Positions 5,811 through 7,324 of a stretch of DNA of 7,324 bases are shown here, piece by piece. The notes under the pieces are model-generated. The model saw nothing but the letters and a program-made list of their open reading frames with translations, did no database searches and was not told the DNA's origin. How positions within the stretch are numbered: position 1 is the first letter of the stretch; every line of letters starts with the position of its first letter. This DNA is from Paracoccaceae bacterium (GTDB lineage Bacteria; Pseudomonadota; Alphaproteobacteria; Rhodobacterales; Rhodobacteraceae), in NCBI GenBank assembly GCA_016764835.1, contig JAESRD010000041.1, positions 1 through 7,324 on the forward strand, given 5' to 3'. A program made the translations under genes and the position numbers.

Positions 5811-7117
5811 AAGATTTAACCCCAGCCCGCGAAAGCCTAGACCCGATTGAGATTGCCAGCCGCGATGAGATCGGTGCGCTGCAACTCAAACGCATGAAAT
5901 GGTCACTGCGCCATGCCTACGATAATGTCCCGCATTACAAACGCAGTTTTGATGCGGCAGGTGTGCATCCTGATGACCTAAAAACACTGGCCGATCTGGC
6001 CAAGTTTCCGTTCACGTTCAAATCCGACCTGCGCGACAATTATCCCTTTGGCATGTTCGCCGTGCCGCAAGACCAGATCTCGCGCATTCATGCATCCTCG
6101 GGCACCACCGGCAAACCAACCGTGGTTGGCTATACGCCAAATGACATTGGTATTTGGTCTGATGTGGTGGCGCGTTCGATGCGCGCAGCCGGCACACGGC
6201 CCGGCGATAAGGTGCATGTCGCCTACGGCTACGGGCTGTTTACCGGCGGGCTTGGTGCGCATTACGGCGCTGAAAAACTCGGCTGCACAGTGATCCCGGT
6301 TTCTGGCGGCATGACCGAGCGCCAAGTAACGTTGATCACGGACTTTGAGCCCTCAACCATCATGGTGACACCGTCCTACATGCTCAATATCATGGAGCAA
6401 TTCCACCGCACCGGGCTTGATCCACGCGACTGCTCGCTTGATGTCGGCATATTTGGCGCAGAGCCATGGACCAACGCCATGCGCAAAGAGGTCGAAGACG
6501 CGTTTGATATGCATGCAGTCGATATTTACGGCCTGTCCGAGATTATGGGCCCCGGCGTGGCCAGCGAATGTGTCGAGACCAAAGACGGGCTGCATATTTG
6601 GGAAGACCATTTCTACCCCGAGATCATCGACCCTGAAACCGGTGACGTGGTCGCTGACGGCGAAATGGGCGAGCTGGTATTCACCACGCTGACCAAAGAG
6701 GGCCTGCCGATTATTCGTTACCGCACCCGCGACCTGACCCGGCTATTGCCGGGCACCGCGCGCTCTATGCGGCGGATGGAGAAGATCACCGGCCGCTCGG
6801 ATGATATGATCATTTTGCGCGGGGTAAATGTGTTTCCAACCCAGATTGAAGAGCAGGTTCTGCGCACCACTGGCCTCAGCCCGCACTTTCAGATTGAGCT
6901 ATTTTCCAAAGGCCGGATGGACGCTATGAGGGTGCATGTCGAAAGCCTGCCCGATATGGCAGATGACGTAGCCCGCGCCGCACAGGCCAAGCAGCTCAGC
7001 AAGTTTGTGAAAGATGTGGTCGGGATCAGCACAGAGGTTGCCGTGGCCAAACCCGGTGGGGTTGCCAGATCGCAGGGCAAAGCCCAGCGTCTGGTCGATA
7101 ACCGAAAAAGGGAATAA
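5807..7117 (+). CDS. paaK: Phenylacetate-CoA ligase PaaK
   Basis: PaaK is a cytoplasmic AMP-forming ligase that activates phenylacetate to phenylacetyl-CoA, the first step and the inducer-forming step of the pathway. The product has 436 residues, the usual length. It shows the P-loop SSGTTGKPTVVGYT at 97-110, AYGYGLFTGGLGAHYGAEKLG at 139-159, FGAEPWTNAMR at 216-226, and YGLSEIMGPGVASEC at 241-255. RYRTRDLT follows at 304-311, TGRSDDMIILRGVNVFPTQIE at 328-348, and the C-terminal catalytic lysine Lys425 is in RSQGKAQR. Translation starts at a TTG (5807), supported by GAGGA at 5796-5800 with a six-base gap. The first in-frame ATG is about 30 codons further in and would delete conserved sequence. 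The gene overlaps paaI by four bases. Confidence 0.96.
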   Translation: MKDLTPARESLDPIEIASRDEIGALQLKRMKWSLRHAYDNVPHYKRSFDAAGVHPDDLKTLADLAKFPFTFKSDLRDNYPFGMFAVPQDQISRIHASSGTTGKPTVVGYTPNDIGIWSDVVARSMRAAGTRPGDKVHVAYGYGLFTGGLGAHYGAEKLGCTVIPVSGGMTERQVTLITDFEPSTIMVTPSYMLNIMEQFHRTGLDPRDCSLDVGIFGAEPWTNAMRKEVEDAFDMHAVDIYGLSEIMGPGVASECVETKDGLHIWEDHFYPEIIDPETGDVVADGEMGELVFTTLTKEGLPIIRYRTRDLTRLLPGTARSMRRMEKITGRSDDMIILRGVNVFPTQIEEQVLRTTGLSPHFQIELFSKGRMDAMRVHVESLPDMADDVARAAQAKQLSKFVKDVVGISTEVAVAKPGGVARSQGKAQRLVDNRKRE

Positions 7118-7120
7118 ATT

Positions 7121-7324
7121 TTGGCTCGTACTATCGCCACAGATTATGCAGATAAACGCCGCGCAATTTTGCGGGCGGCCGCGCGGCTGTTTGCCGATGA
7201 GGGCTTTAACAAAGCCTCAATGGCAAATGTCGCCACGGCTTGCGGCATTTCCAAGGCAAATATCTACCACTATTACCCCAGCAAAACTTCCCTGCTTTTC
7301 GACATGCTCGAAAGCCATTTGCGC
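7121..7324 (+). CDS. paaR: TetR-family regulator, probable PaaR, partial
   Basis: The 68 residues seen (the 3' part lies beyond the window) form a TetR N-terminal DNA-binding domain. A first helix (KRRAILRAAARLFADEGFN, 12-30) leads to a helix-turn-helix with MANVATACGISKANIYHYYPSK at 34-55, and LLFDMLESHLR follows. It starts only three bases after the paaK stop, at a TTG (7121) with AGGGA at 7109-7113. In-frame sequence upstream offers only an ATT before the TAA at 7115, so TTG is the sole sensible start. TetR-type PaaR proteins repress phenylacetate genes and are released by phenylacetyl-CoA; E. coli uses the unrelated PaaX. The role is inferred from family and position; the ligand-binding half is not visible. 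Confidence 0.9.
   Translation, partial: MARTIATDYADKRRAILRAAARLFADEGFNKASMANVATACGISKANIYHYYPSKTSLLFDMLESHLR

Noticed and set aside
1..7324. CRISPR arrays, tRNA or rRNA genes, insertion sequences and prophage genes
   Set aside because: I saw no regular repeats with spacers, no tRNA-like cloverleaf, no transposase motifs and no terminal inverted repeats. Nearly all the sequence is accounted for by the paa and dct genes.

Overview
The window carries part of a phenylacetate (phenylacetyl-CoA) catabolic locus next to a TRAP transporter operon. The gene content points to an alphaproteobacterium, probably of the Rhodobacterales type: a three-component TRAP system, a fused PaaZ, a paaG-paaI-paaK-TetR run, moderately high GC and several TTG starts at tight gene junctions. 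The genus cannot be fixed from this sequence alone.

Layout, left to right. Positions 1-656 (minus) hold the N-terminal half of the large TRAP permease DctM, cut by the window edge. Positions 653-1237 (minus) encode the small permease DctQ and overlap dctM by four bases. A short gap at 1238-1305 holds a perfect 9-bp hairpin followed by a T-run. Positions 1306-2346 (minus) encode the periplasmic binding protein DctP with a clear signal peptide. A 144-bp gap (2347-2490) precedes paaZ, which lies on the same strand (2491 to about 4508). paaZ appears to carry a one-base frameshift near its 5' end, at about 4420-4431. The open frame from 4383 still holds nearly all of the aldehyde dehydrogenase domain and the whole hydratase domain.

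A 100-bp divergent region (4509-4608) with an imperfect inverted repeat separates paaZ from a plus-strand operon. That operon is paaG (4609-5388), paaI (5385-5810), paaK (5807-7117) and the start of a TetR-family regulator, probably PaaR (7121 to the edge).

How they fit together: PaaK activates phenylacetate to phenylacetyl-CoA. The epoxidase PaaABCDE is expected nearby but is outside the window. PaaG isomerises the ring epoxide to an oxepin-CoA. PaaZ opens the oxepin ring by hydrolysis and oxidises the resulting aldehyde. PaaI hydrolyses stalled CoA thioesters. The TetR protein probably represses the divergent promoters until phenylacetyl-CoA appears. The co-oriented TRAP operon downstream of paaZ is a candidate uptake system for phenylacetate or a related carboxylate; this is inferred from position only. 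The most notable points are the paaZ frameshift, the paa-TRAP linkage and the dctP-dctQ hairpin.
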